Shown here piece after piece: positions 6,632 through 6,643 of a DNA stretch of 6,643 nucleotides; within the stretch, counting starts at the first letter, position 1, and each line of letters starts with the position of its first letter. The notes under the pieces were generated by a model. It saw only the letters and a list, made by a program, of their open reading frames with translations, searched no databases and had not been told where the DNA came from. The stretch comes from Bryobacterales bacterium (GTDB taxonomy: Bacteria > Acidobacteriota > Terriglobia > Bryobacterales > Bryobacteraceae), in assembly GCA_020853155.1 (NCBI GenBank), contig JADYZL010000028.1:1-6643 (forward strand), written 5' to 3'. The translations under genes and the position numbers were made by a program.

Positions 6632-6643
6632 TTCCTTTCGGAA
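6632..6643. repeat. Short inverted repeat ttcc-tttc-ggaa at the window edge
   Basis: Four-base arms surround a 4-base spacer, 4 bases beyond the 17-bp palindrome, where the -35 region of the minus-strand gene would lie. The arms may extend past the window. Too short to call functional alone. Confidence 0.2.

Overview
The window looks like part of a chromosome from an Acidobacteriota bacterium, plausibly the Bryobacterales/Solibacter side of the phylum. This rests on three things: high GC, an Oar-type TonB-dependent receptor with the phrasing typical of the large acidobacterial expansions of that family, and a long polytopic membrane protein that resembles uncharacterised acidobacterial proteins I recall. 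The taxonomic call is an inference from protein style. No marker gene is present.

Layout. Bases 1-1605 (+) are the C-terminal 534 codons of the TonB-dependent outer-membrane receptor; its N-terminus lies outside the window. A 162-bp gap (1606-1767) follows and holds a perfect 9-bp GC hairpin. Bases 1768-2940 (+) encode a 390-residue, apparently Tat-exported Asp-box (BNR) beta-propeller protein of the sialidase-like class. A 37-bp convergent gap with no clear terminator separates it from a 1191-residue gene on the minus strand (2978-6553). That gene fills more than half the window. It encodes an N-terminal membrane anchor, a long extracytoplasmic alpha/beta region, about ten further membrane spans and a cytoplasmic insert. 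A 17-bp palindrome overlapping a possible -10 element lies just upstream of it (6611-6627).

How the genes may work together. The receptor and the Asp-box protein are co-directional and both belong to the cell envelope. Together they fit capture and extracytoplasmic processing of a glycan or glycoconjugate, but the gap and hairpin suggest they may not share one transcript, and no substrate can be read from the sequence. The minus-strand gene is convergent with them and has its own promoter region, so a functional link is not implied. It is the least explained and most interesting object here: a solute-sensing-like periplasmic region apparently fused to a multi-span membrane domain, with no recognisable NTPase, kinase or transporter signature.

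No tRNA, rRNA, CRISPR array, insertion sequence or defence cassette was seen.
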